Source: Burkholderiaceae bacterium (GTDB lineage: Bacteria > Pseudomonadota > Gammaproteobacteria > Burkholderiales > Burkholderiaceae). From it: a stretch of 64,000 nt of DNA. The notes below the pieces were generated by a model that made no database searches, was not told where the DNA came from, and saw only the letters and a program-made list of their open reading frames with translations. The stretch is from assembly GCA_947455485.1 (NCBI GenBank), contig CANGNV010000003.1:1-64000 (forward strand). The letters are read 5' to 3'. Below, in pieces: positions 25,898 to 33,885 of the stretch (positions are counted from its first letter, which is position 1; each line of letters opens with the position of its first letter). The position numbers and the translations under genes were made by a program.

Positions 25898-26320
25898 CTA
25901 TTGTGCCTTGATGAGCGCCTCAACATCCTTAATTAAAGATGCCGTTAGGTCGCGTAGCTCGTCAATGGTTGACTCTTCAATCTCTAGGTAGCCCTCGTAC
26001 TCAGCCAAATTGCGTTTTTGATGAACTGCATCAAAAACTCGCCATTTATTAGCGGGCCAGCCTAGCGTGTCGCCGAGACATTGGAATACCATGAATCGAT
26101 TTTCGCTTCTATACCCATGCCAGCGTAGGGCAGCAAGTGCCGCACCATGAGCAGCATTGTAGGCAGACGTAAATCGACCCTCTATAGACACCTCTGCGAT
26201 CCCGGAGTCTAGTAAACGTCTGTGAGAAATCTCAAGCATCCTAAGTACTTCAATTTCTTCGGAAGGTTCAGATTTAAGTTGACCAATTTTGACCAAATTA
26301 TCTAAATTTTGATTAGTCAA
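25898..26320 (-). CDS. HEPN-domain protein of MNT/HEPN pair
   Basis: 140 residues, all-helical: ISHRRLLDSGIAEVSIEGRF, TSAYNAAHGAALAALRWHGY, then VFDAVHQKRNLAEYEGY near residue 100. This is the layout of HEPN proteins that pair with minimal nucleotidyltransferases, where the RxxxxH RNase motif is often altered; here HQKRNLAEYE has arginine without the second histidine. It overlaps the preceding MNT gene by 8 bases. It is probably toxin or partner in a type VII-like toxin-antitoxin pair; activity not shown. Confidence 0.75.
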   Translation of the reverse strand: MTNQNLDNLVKIGQLKSEPSEEIEVLRMLEISHRRLLDSGIAEVSIEGRFTSAYNAAHGAALAALRWHGYRSENRFMVFQCLGDTLGWPANKWRVFDAVHQKRNLAEYEGYLEIEESTIDELRDLTASLIKDVEALIKAQ

Positions 26321-26888
26321 TTAAGGCGCCATACACTGAGATGGTAGGTAGTTCTAACACTTTATTTACAAATGAATTTCGCTCTGCGCGACGATTCTCA
26401 AACTCTTTTGGTGTGTAGCAGGTGGGATTAATTTTTCGTCCTAACTTATGTTCAACTGGGGTGAGTAGATCCAGTATTTTACTAAGACGTAAATTCTTTC
26501 CGACTAAAAGAAGGTCAATGTCACTACTTGCTGTATCGGTATTTTTGGCGACCGAACCGTAGATCAATGCGTGCTGTAAATCTTGATGCAATGGTAATAA
26601 AGCAACATTGATTTCGTGATCAATACCCAATGTCTTTTTTACAAGGCTATGAAGCTCTTTATAGATAGGTGAGCTTTGATTGGCTTTGCAAATTCTTAAG
26701 TTTCCAAGCTTTGTTGAGCTAATAATCCCGCTTTCCGAAAGTCGGTTTAACTCTCTCTGTAGTGATGCGCTACTTAACTTAGTCAGGCGCAATAATTCAC
26801 TTAAATGAAATTCTCGTTCAGGATGGCCAAAGACCCAGCCTAAGACTAGGCTTTGGCTGGGTGAAAAAAGAGCGCTTGATAGTGACAT
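26313..26888 (-). CDS. HTH-nucleotidyltransferase (MNT), antitoxin-like
   Basis: 191 residues. The N-terminus is a winged helix (REFHLSELLRLTKLSSASLQRELNRLSESG), and the nucleotidyltransferase motif is IYGSVAKNTDTASSDIDLLLVG near residue 112, with the GS and DxD signatures. MNT partners modify HEPN toxins by nucleotidylation in described type VII systems. The extra N-terminal HTH suggests it also regulates its own promoter. The downstream gene overlaps it, confirming a two-gene operon. Confidence 0.82.
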   Translation of the reverse strand: MSLSSALFSPSQSLVLGWVFGHPEREFHLSELLRLTKLSSASLQRELNRLSESGIISSTKLGNLRICKANQSSPIYKELHSLVKKTLGIDHEINVALLPLHQDLQHALIYGSVAKNTDTASSDIDLLLVGKNLRLSKILDLLTPVEHKLGRKINPTCYTPKEFENRRAERNSFVNKVLELPTISVYGALID

Positions 26889-27084
26889 TACTAAATAATA
26901 GCATGATTGTGCTAAAAATTAGCAAGTAATATTCACAATAAACAACAGAAACCACGGGGCGTATGTTGAATGCGTTGGGGCGCCAAACTAGATTCCATAC
27001 TTGCTGGGGATTCAGATCGGTTGGATCTGTGAAGGGTGGGGATCCTCCCATCCCTGCAATACCTGTCTTAAGAAGCGACCTTAT
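26889..27084. other. Intergenic stretch with small unsupported ORF
   Basis: A 195-base AT-rich gap. The track ORF 26818..27051 (minus) starts MGGSPPFTDPTDLNPQQVWN and runs on out of frame into the MNT gene. The first 40 codons look protein-like (PNAFNIRPVVSVVYC) and may be a remnant of an older gene, but no family is recognised. Confidence 0.3.
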
Positions 27085-27552
27085 TTATTGATCTGGCTTA
27101 TGACCAGAGCATTCATTAGGCTCTAATTCCTTATCCCATAAATCATACTTAGATTGCATTACTATCCACAGCTGAGGCCCATTGCCTAAATAAGTGCCTA
27201 GCCTTAGCGCTAGTTTTGGTGTGATGCGGTATCTCTCAGACAGAACAGCATGCAGAGTTTGCTTTGAGACTCCAAGATGCTTGGCAAATGTAGCGGCAGA
27301 AATGCCCAATGCAGGTAAAACATCCTCTCGCAGGATAGTGCCAGGGTGGGTAGGCAATCGTTTACGCATACTTTTGGAAAGTGAGTTTCTTGCGTTGATT
27401 TTTTTCAGCGCATTTCGAAAATCTTTGAGATCTTCATAGCTGTGTGCTTCTGTAAGGCCGATAGATTTCCTCTGATCTAATTCTTTTGCTATTTCCCTTG
27501 CTCTTGCAAAAAAATCGTCAACATTTCTGAGTCTGACTATTGGTTTTCGCAT
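27085..27552 (-). CDS. HigA-type antitoxin with N-terminal extension
   Basis: 155 residues. The C-terminal 90 are a HigA-like HTH: PTHPGTILREDVLPALGIS, ATFAKHLGVSKQTLHAVLSE, LRLGTYLGNGPQLWIVMQ. The N-terminal 60 (VDDFFARAREIAKELDQRKS, HSYEDLKDFRNALKK) resemble the start of COG4190-like regulators, an unusual combination. No HigB-like toxin is seen on either side within 500 bases. It is an orphan antitoxin or independent regulator. Confidence 0.7.
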   Translation of the reverse strand: MRKPIVRLRNVDDFFARAREIAKELDQRKSIGLTEAHSYEDLKDFRNALKKINARNSLSKSMRKRLPTHPGTILREDVLPALGISAATFAKHLGVSKQTLHAVLSERYRITPKLALRLGTYLGNGPQLWIVMQSKYDLWDKELEPNECSGHKPDQ

Positions 27553-27701
27553 CTATAGCTATTTCTTAATCTCAAGGGCAGAGTTATCTATGCCTTAAAT
27601 AATAAATGATTAATGTTTGTGAATTGGTGACCACTACGAGAGTAGGTCTATGGTGGGAAATAAAATAATGTCTTAACCACTGAATGAAATTTTGAATAAA
27701 T

Positions 27702-28049
27702 ATGCTGCGCTACAAGGATGGTGGTTTAAAAAACGTTTGGCTCAAGAACGGATTTGAGATTCGTGAGACACCTTATGGGGAGGGTGTAGCCATTCATGAC
27801 ATTGATGGCTTAACCAATGCGATCTGTTTGGCTTTGACTAATAAATCTAGCGCATTAACTGGCGTGGAATTCCGTTACATACGTAGCGCTGGAATTTTAC
27901 TTTCCGTCTCTGAGCTTGCTACGATGATGGGGGTGAATACCCAAACGGTCACTCGGTGGGAGAAGAATGGACGATTGCCCAAGTGGGCAGATAGGCTGAT
28001 CCGAGCCCTATTTATTGCCCATGTAGAAGCAGGCAAAACTACTAGCTAA
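27702..28049 (+). CDS. HTH regulator, MqsA/YgiT-like C-terminus
   Basis: 115 residues. The N-terminal YKDGGLKNVWLKNGFEIRET with PYGEGVAIHDIDGLTNAICL and the C-terminal XRE-type HTH (LSVSELATMMGVNTQTVTRW, EKNGRLPKWADRLIRAL) resemble MqsA-family antitoxins, but without the CxxC zinc cysteines. No MqsR-like toxin is adjacent. It faces the WYL regulator gene and ends 4 bases before its convergent stop. Confidence 0.65.
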   Translation: MLRYKDGGLKNVWLKNGFEIRETPYGEGVAIHDIDGLTNAICLALTNKSSALTGVEFRYIRSAGILLSVSELATMMGVNTQTVTRWEKNGRLPKWADRLIRALFIAHVEAGKTTS

Positions 28050-28053
28050 AGCT

Positions 28054-29022
28054 TCAATACAAACCCAGTGCTTTGGTTAATTCCGCCTTTACCCTTGTCT
28101 TAAGACTAGCCGGCCCAATTACCTCAACGCCTGATCCATGTTTCAGGATATCCATAACCAACTCGGGATCTTGGTTGTAATCAAACTCTAGGTTGTAATA
28201 ACCGTCTTTATCAAAGCTGCCCACTTGCTGGCCATGCCAATGCTCGCCTGACACCCATTTTGCATGCTCAGGAGTAAAGCGTAGCTTAGCTCTTTGTGTG
28301 GCTTTACCTGAGAAGATACCGTAGCTCTGTGCAAAGTGTTCCTGACATTCTTTTTCAGAAACTTCTTGAGCTTTCTTATTGGTAAGTACTGCACTCTGAA
28401 TACCATCTACAGAAAAACTCCTCAAACCATTGCGTAAGTGGCAATACGCATCGAGGTACCAGTTCTCGCGGTAATAGATTAATCGTTGAGGAGAGATTTC
28501 ACGAGCAGTGTTCTCGTCTTTACCCCTAGAGTGGTAGGTGATCTCTAGACGATTACGTTTGAGTAGGGCGGCACCAATTTCAGAGAAGTTCTCAATAGAG
28601 TTCTTACGTGAACCCATGCCGATTACTTTGATGCGTTTACGTAACTCTTTAGCTGTTGCTTCACTTTGACCAAGGATGCCATCAATGATGGCTGTAAGTG
28701 GCTCAATATGGGGTCCAATTAAACCGCCTTGATCGAGGGAGGAGAGTAAGTGCTGCATTAGTACTAAGGCAGTAGCCTCTTTCTCGGAGAACCAGAGGCC
28801 TGGCATCTCAATCCTCTCGATCGAGGAGGAATTCTCAAACTTATATCCACCCATGAAGCGGTCATAAACTATGGATGCCTGCATACGGCTACGCAGATAC
28901 TCTAGGTCACGCTTGAAGGTAGCGGGGGAGATCTCTAGCTCGGATAAGAAATCCTCCCTTGGAACGCATTTGCGTTGCTGAATCATGTACTTAATCCGGT
29001 GCAGACGCTCCATATCGCTCAT
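28054..29022 (-). CDS. WYL-domain regulator (HTH-WYL-WCX)
   Basis: 322 residues from the ATG at 29022; the track's TTG start at 29037 is an alternative. Domains in order: winged helix (LHRIKYMIQQRKCVPREDFL, ISPATFKRDLEYLRSR), WYL (LEITYHSRGKDENTAREISP, NWYLDAYCHLRNGLRSF) and WCX (VSGEHWHGQQVGSFDKDGYY). This is the layout of BrxR/CapW-like regulators. A TAGCTCA-N5-TGAGCTA palindrome lies 59 bases upstream of its start, consistent with autoregulation. Convergent with the HTH gene at 27702. Confidence 0.9.
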   Translation of the reverse strand: MSDMERLHRIKYMIQQRKCVPREDFLSELEISPATFKRDLEYLRSRMQASIVYDRFMGGYKFENSSSIERIEMPGLWFSEKEATALVLMQHLLSSLDQGGLIGPHIEPLTAIIDGILGQSEATAKELRKRIKVIGMGSRKNSIENFSEIGAALLKRNRLEITYHSRGKDENTAREISPQRLIYYRENWYLDAYCHLRNGLRSFSVDGIQSAVLTNKKAQEVSEKECQEHFAQSYGIFSGKATQRAKLRFTPEHAKWVSGEHWHGQQVGSFDKDGYYNLEFDYNQDPELVMDILKHGSGVEVIGPASLKTRVKAELTKALGLY

Positions 29023-29080
29023 ATCAACCCAATCCAAAGAAGAGAAACATTTATTGTTTTTATAACTTTAGATACTTTAT

Positions 29081-29097
29081 AGCTCATTTATTGAGCT
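29081..29097. promoter_or_regulatory. AGCTCA-N5-TGAGCT palindrome, site A
   Basis: TAGCTCA-TTTAT-TGAGCTA is a perfect 7-5-7 palindrome immediately upstream of the WYL regulator gene (start 29022). It is the same motif as sites at 13604 and 29806. Probable autoregulatory operator. Confidence 0.6.
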
Positions 29098-29129
29098 AGT
29101 GGCAACTATGTAGTAAATACGGCGTTAAA

Positions 29130-29441
29130 TCAGCGTTTTGAAGGCGAATAACCAATCCGATTGCCATTGTTATCAAAGACATTAGTGACACCCGAGGGTG
29201 CAGTGACTTCGTAACCCATCCGCTTGCCGCTATTGTCATAGACCCCATTAGTGGAATTCCAGTTACTGGAGCTGTTTTGCCAATTGCTAGGACTGTTCTG
29301 CCAGTTACTTGGTGAATTATTCCAATTACTTTCAGAGTTTTTCCAATTGCTTGGCGAGTTATCCCAATTTGTTGTCTGTGTAAACGCGGGTATTGCGATA
29401 CCAGAGAGCAATAATGCAATGAGTAATCTACTTGTATTCAT
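29130..29441 (-). CDS. Secreted NW-repeat protein
   Basis: 103 residues with signal peptide MNTSRLLIALLLSGIAIPAF. The mature part has six heptads of the form NWxNSxS (NWDNSPS, NWKNSES, NWNNSPS, NWQNSPS, NWQNSSS, NWNSTNG), then YD-like motifs VYDNSGKRMGYE and PSGVTNVFDNNGNRIGY. The latter recur in the upstream gene. Probably an exported adhesion or shell-like protein. It begins 4 bases after its neighbour's stop, so the two form one operon. Confidence 0.7.
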   Translation of the reverse strand: MNTSRLLIALLLSGIAIPAFTQTTNWDNSPSNWKNSESNWNNSPSNWQNSPSNWQNSSSNWNSTNGVYDNSGKRMGYEVTAPSGVTNVFDNNGNRIGYSPSKR

Positions 29442-29444
29442 CTC

Positions 29445-29759
29445 TTACCAGCCTTTCACTGAGGGTACTTGAGGAGCTTGACGAGGGGCATTGATGCTTG
29501 AGTTGGGTGCTGCATAAACGGGGGCTGTTGAAGCGCCTTGATAGTTGCCTTGCGGACTATAGAAATTGGTTTGACCGTTATCCGTCTGAAACGACTGAAC
29601 GTTCTGACCAGTGGCGCTGTAGATATTGGTCACACCGCTAGGAGAGGTTTGGCTGTAACCCACATAGTTTCCGTTGGGACCATAAATAGCCTGAGCAGAA
29701 GCGCTGCGAGCCAATATGACGCACTGAGCCACGAGAAGAAGGGTGATTAGGTATTTCAT
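29445..29759 (-). CDS. Secreted small protein, partner of the NW-repeat gene
   Basis: About 104 residues from the ATG at 29759 (MKYLITLLLVAQCVILARSA), a signal peptide with cleavage near SASA. The track's start at 29783 adds MNTLQKLN. The mature region has YGPNGNYVGYSQ, PSGVTNIYSATGQNVQ and NGQTNFYSPQGNYQG, which are short repeats like those of the adjacent gene. It faces a palindromic operator at 29806 and a divergent ORF whose first codons are similar. Confidence 0.65.
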   Translation of the reverse strand: MKYLITLLLVAQCVILARSASAQAIYGPNGNYVGYSQTSPSGVTNIYSATGQNVQSFQTDNGQTNFYSPQGNYQGASTAPVYAAPNSSINAPRQAPQVPSVKGW

Positions 29760-29805
29760 ATTGAGCTTCTGAAGAGTATTCATAACAACAGAATAAAAAC
29801 CTTAA

Positions 29806-29822
29806 AGCTCACCTAATGAGCT
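29806..29822. promoter_or_regulatory. AGCTCA-N5-TGAGCT palindrome, site B
   Basis: AGCTCA-CCTAA-TGAGCT is a perfect 6-5-6 palindrome between the divergent genes at 29759 and 29837, followed three bases later by an extra TAGCTCA half-site at 29825. Candidate operator of the WYL regulator encoded at 28054. Confidence 0.6.
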
Positions 29823-29836
29823 AGTAGCTCAAGAAA

Positions 29837-30160
29837 ATGAAATATCTAATAAATCAACAAAAGAGCGACATGCTGACCAGTGCCTTCGTATTCATGACAA
29901 TCTTGCCGCTACAGATAAGCCCAAGTAGCAAACCAGCCCATGTGCTTGATAGGCCTCTGATGGTGTCTGCGGTAGTCGATTGCGCTCGCATACTGGGTTT
30001 GCCCAAACTAAAACTCAGGGATAGCAATGGCAACCGCTATCAAGCAGAAAAAATCATCATGCAAGAACCCTTTGCTATCTTGCAAGCATCATCAGATCAA
30101 ATGGCTTTTAACCAAACGGGTCTCAGAAAAGCTTATATTCAATCCTATGTGCTTAGATAA
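29837..30160 (+). CDS. Hypothetical possibly secreted protein
   Basis: 107 codons starting MKYLINQQKSDMLTSAFVFM, with a hydrophobic N-terminal stretch (MLTSAFVFMTILPLQ) that may be a signal sequence. The rest (DCARILGLPKLKLRDSNGNR, YQAEKIIMQEPFAILQ) is plausible protein with no family. It is divergent from the 29759 gene with operator site B between them. The ribosome site is weak (CAAGAAA). Confidence 0.45.
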   Translation: MKYLINQQKSDMLTSAFVFMTILPLQISPSSKPAHVLDRPLMVSAVVDCARILGLPKLKLRDSNGNRYQAEKIIMQEPFAILQASSDQMAFNQTGLRKAYIQSYVLR

Positions 30161-30183
30161 GCAATTCGAGCTAAATTATGTAT

Positions 30184-30522
30184 TCAGGACTCATTGCCTA
30201 TATTTTCTTGGGAGTTGATGATGAATTTTTTTAAGCGCTCATGGCGTCCAAGATGAATCATTTCAGCTGGAGAAGTGTCGCCTAATAAGGGGTTTCTTGC
30301 CTTGAACCAGGCGCACGCTCTCGCGATATCACCATTGAATATTTTTACGACCATCATGATGGTGTCACTAATATCTTCCGTCTTGCAAGACTCTTGTGAT
30401 ATCAATTCTTGTTGAATTTGCCGGGATATAGTTCTTGCGATTGCAACGGCACTAGAGTGGTCATAAAGAGATTCCTCTTTCAAGAAGTCATCGAAACTGC
30501 TGCCATTATGTTTTTTCTTCAT
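30184..30522 (-). CDS. MbcA/ParS-like antitoxin domain protein
   Basis: 112 residues from the ATG at 30522 (MKKKHNGSSFDDFLKEESLY), with AGGAAA upstream; the track extends it to 30573. The C-terminal ARACAWFKARNPLLGDTSPA, EMIHLGRHERLKKFI is the characteristic end of the MbcA/ParS/Xre antitoxin family (DUF2384-like). No RES-domain toxin is adjacent, so it appears to be an orphan. It is convergent with the 29837 ORF. Confidence 0.65.
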   Translation of the reverse strand: MKKKHNGSSFDDFLKEESLYDHSSAVAIARTISRQIQQELISQESCKTEDISDTIMMVVKIFNGDIARACAWFKARNPLLGDTSPAEMIHLGRHERLKKFIINSQENIGNES

Positions 30523-30614
30523 GATGATTTTCCTAGCTCGAGATTTGTCACTTAAAAAATAAATCAATGACAAAAATTTCGTTCTACAGTTTTATCAGCT
30601 GCTTGAGATAGTTG

Positions 30615-30728
30615 ATGTCATCTTTTACTGAAAAGCTTGTAGGAAAGCATAGATATTATGAGGGGCAAAGAAAGCCAGTTTCTATGGGTCGTCTGCTTGC
30701 ACATATGGAAAAAATTAGGAAAATCTGA
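30615..30728 (+). CDS. Possible 37-residue protein
   Basis: MSSFTEKLVGKHRYYEGQRK then PVSMGRLLAHMEKIRKI, a basic short ORF in the gap between the ParS-like gene and the helicase operon. It ends 20 bases before the helicase stop on the other strand. The ribosome site is poor (TTGAGATAG). Composition looks coding rather than random, but evidence is slight. Confidence 0.35.
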   Translation: MSSFTEKLVGKHRYYEGQRKPVSMGRLLAHMEKIRKI

Positions 30729-30747
30729 AATAAAGTTATCTAATTAG

Positions 30748-33700
30748 TTATGCTGATCTAATGATGGATAGTCTCCTGAATATTTCAGCCGTCATGGCTT
30801 GCTTGAGTAGCCAGGTAATTTGAATTGGACGCTCCCCTTCATAAGCTTGTAAGATCGCCTCTCCAAGCGCAAGAAAGGCTGATTCATTGTTTTCTCGTAC
30901 AAATAAGAAAAATTTCCAACCATTTCCACTAGCGCTCTCAATGTATCTTCGACCAGTTTTATTGCTTAAGCTTGCTTTATTTTGAGTTTGCCAATGGAAT
31001 AGAGATGGGCTGATTGCATAATCGTGATACTGCACCGATTCGTTAAAGCCCTTACTTTTATCGAGAGTCACAAACATTAATTCAGTTTTGATGCCGTCTA
31101 AAGTGAGGCAGCCTTCTCGAAAGTCGGGCCTCTTAAGTGCATCTCGAAAGCCAACTGCTGTCAATATATCGGACCTTGTATACCGACAGTGGAGAGAGAT
31201 TGGCCAACTGGCTGGCGCATTTTCTAATGAAATATAGGATTTATCTGACTGATTTAGTTGCCAGTCAATTAACTCAATCAATTCATCCTTAGCGTAAGGT
31301 TGATTTATTAACTTTGTTATGAATTGGTCTGGACTGATCGTGCCCGAAGTTATTAACTGATAGGCAAGCATTTGAGTGCGAACTAAATCGATGGGCTTGC
31401 CACTTAACGCTTCCCGCCAACAGGTTAGCAATTCCCTGTCATCCACATAAAGGAGGCTACCAAAACGCTTGGATAATTTATCGTCTACAACGTCTATGGG
31501 ATGAGAAATAAGATTACACCTTAGCTTATATTCGTTCCAGTAATGCTTGCCGTTATAAATATCACTTACTTCAATCTGATTTTCGATTAAAAAATTATTT
31601 AGAGTAATTTGTTCTCTTGACTTAGTTGATGCCCACGCAGCGAGTTCTGATGTTAGACGAAGTGAATTAAGTTTAAGAGACTTCTTAAGGCTATCAAGTA
31701 CCCGTTCACGCGCCACTTTGTCAAATTGGATATAGCATCCGGGTGGTAAGAAGCTAAATCCAGACTCAACGGCTTCCTTGATTCTTAATCTCGTTTGACC
31801 AGTGAGAGACCTAAAAAGAATATCAAATCTAAATTCCTCCGAATAGTTGCCAATAAAATCCAATACAAGGCAGCAATCTTTCCCTATAGATAATCTGAGG
31901 CCTCTGCCAATTTGTTGTTGAAATAAGATCGGACTCTGGGTTGGCCTAAGTAGAAGTAAGGTATTAATTTCTGGGATATCAACACCTTCATTAAATAGAT
32001 CGCAGGTAAAAATCACCTTAATATTGCCAGAGGATAATTCCTTGATTGCAATATTTCGCTCGAGCTCAGATTGGGCTCCAGTCAGAGATCTTGCAGGTAT
32101 ATTTCTTTTATTAAAAAAATCAGCCATGAATTCAGCATGCTTTACGCTCACGCAAAACCCAATTGACTTCAAATCATCTAGGCTTGATGAGTACCTCTCA
32201 ACAGCTTGATATACCGAGCGCGCTCGCACGTTGTTGGAAGATATGATGGCATCAAGTTGATTTTCAATATTTGACTTACGCCAGTCAATTGATGTTAGGT
32301 CAATATCATCATGTGTTGCATAGTATTCAAATGGGGCAAGCAACTGCTGATCTAATGCATCCCATAGGCGGAGAGAAACTGACGGAGATCCATCAGGTCT
32401 CAAGTCAAAATATTTTCCTAGCGACATCCCATCTGTTCTTTCGGGGGTAGCTGTCAACCCTAATAATATTTTTGGTTTAATTGATGTGGCAAATTTATCG
32501 AAAGATTGCGCTGGTAAATGATGCGCTTCATCAATAATTACCATCAGCCAGTAATCATTGCCGAGCTTATCAATTAGATTTCTGGTGTTGATAGTATTAA
32601 TAGTTGCAAACAGATGTTCATATTGGGTTGGCTCATTATTACCGTCCATCAATTCACCGAAGCTCGAGTCCCGAAGTACTTGTCTAAAAGTATAAATAGC
32701 CTGCTTAAGTATTTGAACGCGATGAGCTACGAATAGTAATTTTGGTTGCCCACCTTCCTGCCTGCATACTCTTTCGTAATCAAATGCTGCAACAACTGTC
32801 TTTCCAGTACCAGTTGCTGCAACAACTAAATTCTTTTTTCTATTTTGATCTCGCTCGGACTGGAGTCTATCTAACATCCCTTGTTGATAAAACTTAGGCC
32901 TTAATTCAAACCACGTTTGATTGGCAATAATTTCTGATGGACTAGATTTGGTAGTGAGATATTTTTGCTCATGCAGGGCCCTGTTCAGGGCTTCTCGATG
33001 ACTTTCGTTATATGGGTCATAAGTCTGAAATTCAGCGTCATTCCATAAAGTCTCAAAATGTGCCTCCGCATTTTGATAGACTTGCCCGCTAGTTTTTTGT
33101 GCAATTTTAATTGTCCATTCAATTCCACTTACTAATGCTGACTCGGATAAATTAGCGCTACCTATATAGGCAGTTCCAAAGCCAGTATCCCTTTTAAAAA
33201 TCCAGGCCTTTGCGTGTAAGCGCGTTCTTCTTCCATCTAGTGAAATTTTCAATTCAACATTAGGAAGTTCGGCTAAGGAATTGACAGCCCTTGCATCAGT
33301 TGCGCCAATATATGTTGTAGTGATAAATCTAAATTTAGTCTTTGATTTGCCTTGGGCATTAACTGACGTAATGCTCTTTAGTACATCGTAAATTTTTCTG
33401 ACACCACTCCAGGTAATAAAGCTAACTAATATGTCTACGGAATCAACGGCCTGTAGCTCGCTAATAAGCTCAGAAAGAAGTGCGGGCTCAGATTTTGATG
33501 AGCTAAATAGCCATGAGCTTCTTAGTCCTGTAATTGGGAAAATTCCCGGTAAATTTGGTTCATGTATGGACTTTAGTAATTGCGGCGGAGTGGCTAGTAG
33601 TTCTGTGTCTTGATCTGCCTTAGCAAGCAATCTGGCTTGTTTTAATATTTCAGAAATTAGCTTAAGTTCAATTTTTGCCTTTTCGTCACTTCCATCCTTG

Positions 33701-33885
33701 TTTATTGATATCTGGTCTAGCAATTCAGGAATTCTAGAAACTAATTCTGAAATGAGATAGCTGCGACTATTTTCTGCTGAAGGCAATTCAATGCTTGCTC
33801 GACCTTCTCGCTCCAATTCGTCAAGCTCCGGCAACTCACTTTCATAAATTAATCTATCGTATAGGCCATGCTTAAATTTTGACAT
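30748..33885 (-). CDS. PLD nuclease-SF2 helicase-DUF3427 protein
   Basis: 1045 residues. Near residue 221 is a phospholipase D HKD motif (LHAKAWIFKRDTGFGTAYIG, SANLSESAL). The SF2 helicase follows: Walker A VVAATGTGKTVVAAF near 357, DEAH box VIIDEAHHLPA near 450, LLGLTATPERTDG, and motif VI QQIGRGLRL. The C-terminal 170 residues have the DUF3427 layout (YTRSDILTAVGF, KSKGFNESVQYHDYAISPSL, FHWQTQNKASLSNKTGRRYI). It probably binds and cleaves target DNA. The start overlaps the HNH gene's stop by one base. Confidence 0.9.
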   Translation of the reverse strand: MSKFKHGLYDRLIYESELPELDELEREGRASIELPSAENSRSYLISELVSRIPELLDQISINKDGSDEKAKIELKLISEILKQARLLAKADQDTELLATPPQLLKSIHEPNLPGIFPITGLRSSWLFSSSKSEPALLSELISELQAVDSVDILVSFITWSGVRKIYDVLKSITSVNAQGKSKTKFRFITTTYIGATDARAVNSLAELPNVELKISLDGRRTRLHAKAWIFKRDTGFGTAYIGSANLSESALVSGIEWTIKIAQKTSGQVYQNAEAHFETLWNDAEFQTYDPYNESHREALNRALHEQKYLTTKSSPSEIIANQTWFELRPKFYQQGMLDRLQSERDQNRKKNLVVAATGTGKTVVAAFDYERVCRQEGGQPKLLFVAHRVQILKQAIYTFRQVLRDSSFGELMDGNNEPTQYEHLFATINTINTRNLIDKLGNDYWLMVIIDEAHHLPAQSFDKFATSIKPKILLGLTATPERTDGMSLGKYFDLRPDGSPSVSLRLWDALDQQLLAPFEYYATHDDIDLTSIDWRKSNIENQLDAIISSNNVRARSVYQAVERYSSSLDDLKSIGFCVSVKHAEFMADFFNKRNIPARSLTGAQSELERNIAIKELSSGNIKVIFTCDLFNEGVDIPEINTLLLLRPTQSPILFQQQIGRGLRLSIGKDCCLVLDFIGNYSEEFRFDILFRSLTGQTRLRIKEAVESGFSFLPPGCYIQFDKVARERVLDSLKKSLKLNSLRLTSELAAWASTKSREQITLNNFLIENQIEVSDIYNGKHYWNEYKLRCNLISHPIDVVDDKLSKRFGSLLYVDDRELLTCWREALSGKPIDLVRTQMLAYQLITSGTISPDQFITKLINQPYAKDELIELIDWQLNQSDKSYISLENAPASWPISLHCRYTRSDILTAVGFRDALKRPDFREGCLTLDGIKTELMFVTLDKSKGFNESVQYHDYAISPSLFHWQTQNKASLSNKTGRRYIESASGNGWKFFLFVRENNESAFLALGEAILQAYEGERPIQITWLLKQAMTAEIFRRLSIIRSA

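Noticed and set aside
29096-29419. 107-codon ORF in the NW-repeat gene
   Set aside because: A shadow frame of the heptad repeats, with repetitive IGKT-like content but no signal or ribosome site.
30555-30590. AATGACAAAAATT near the ParS-like gene as a fourth WYL-island dyad
   Set aside because: Only one half matches; the second half (TCGTTC) does not match GTCATT.
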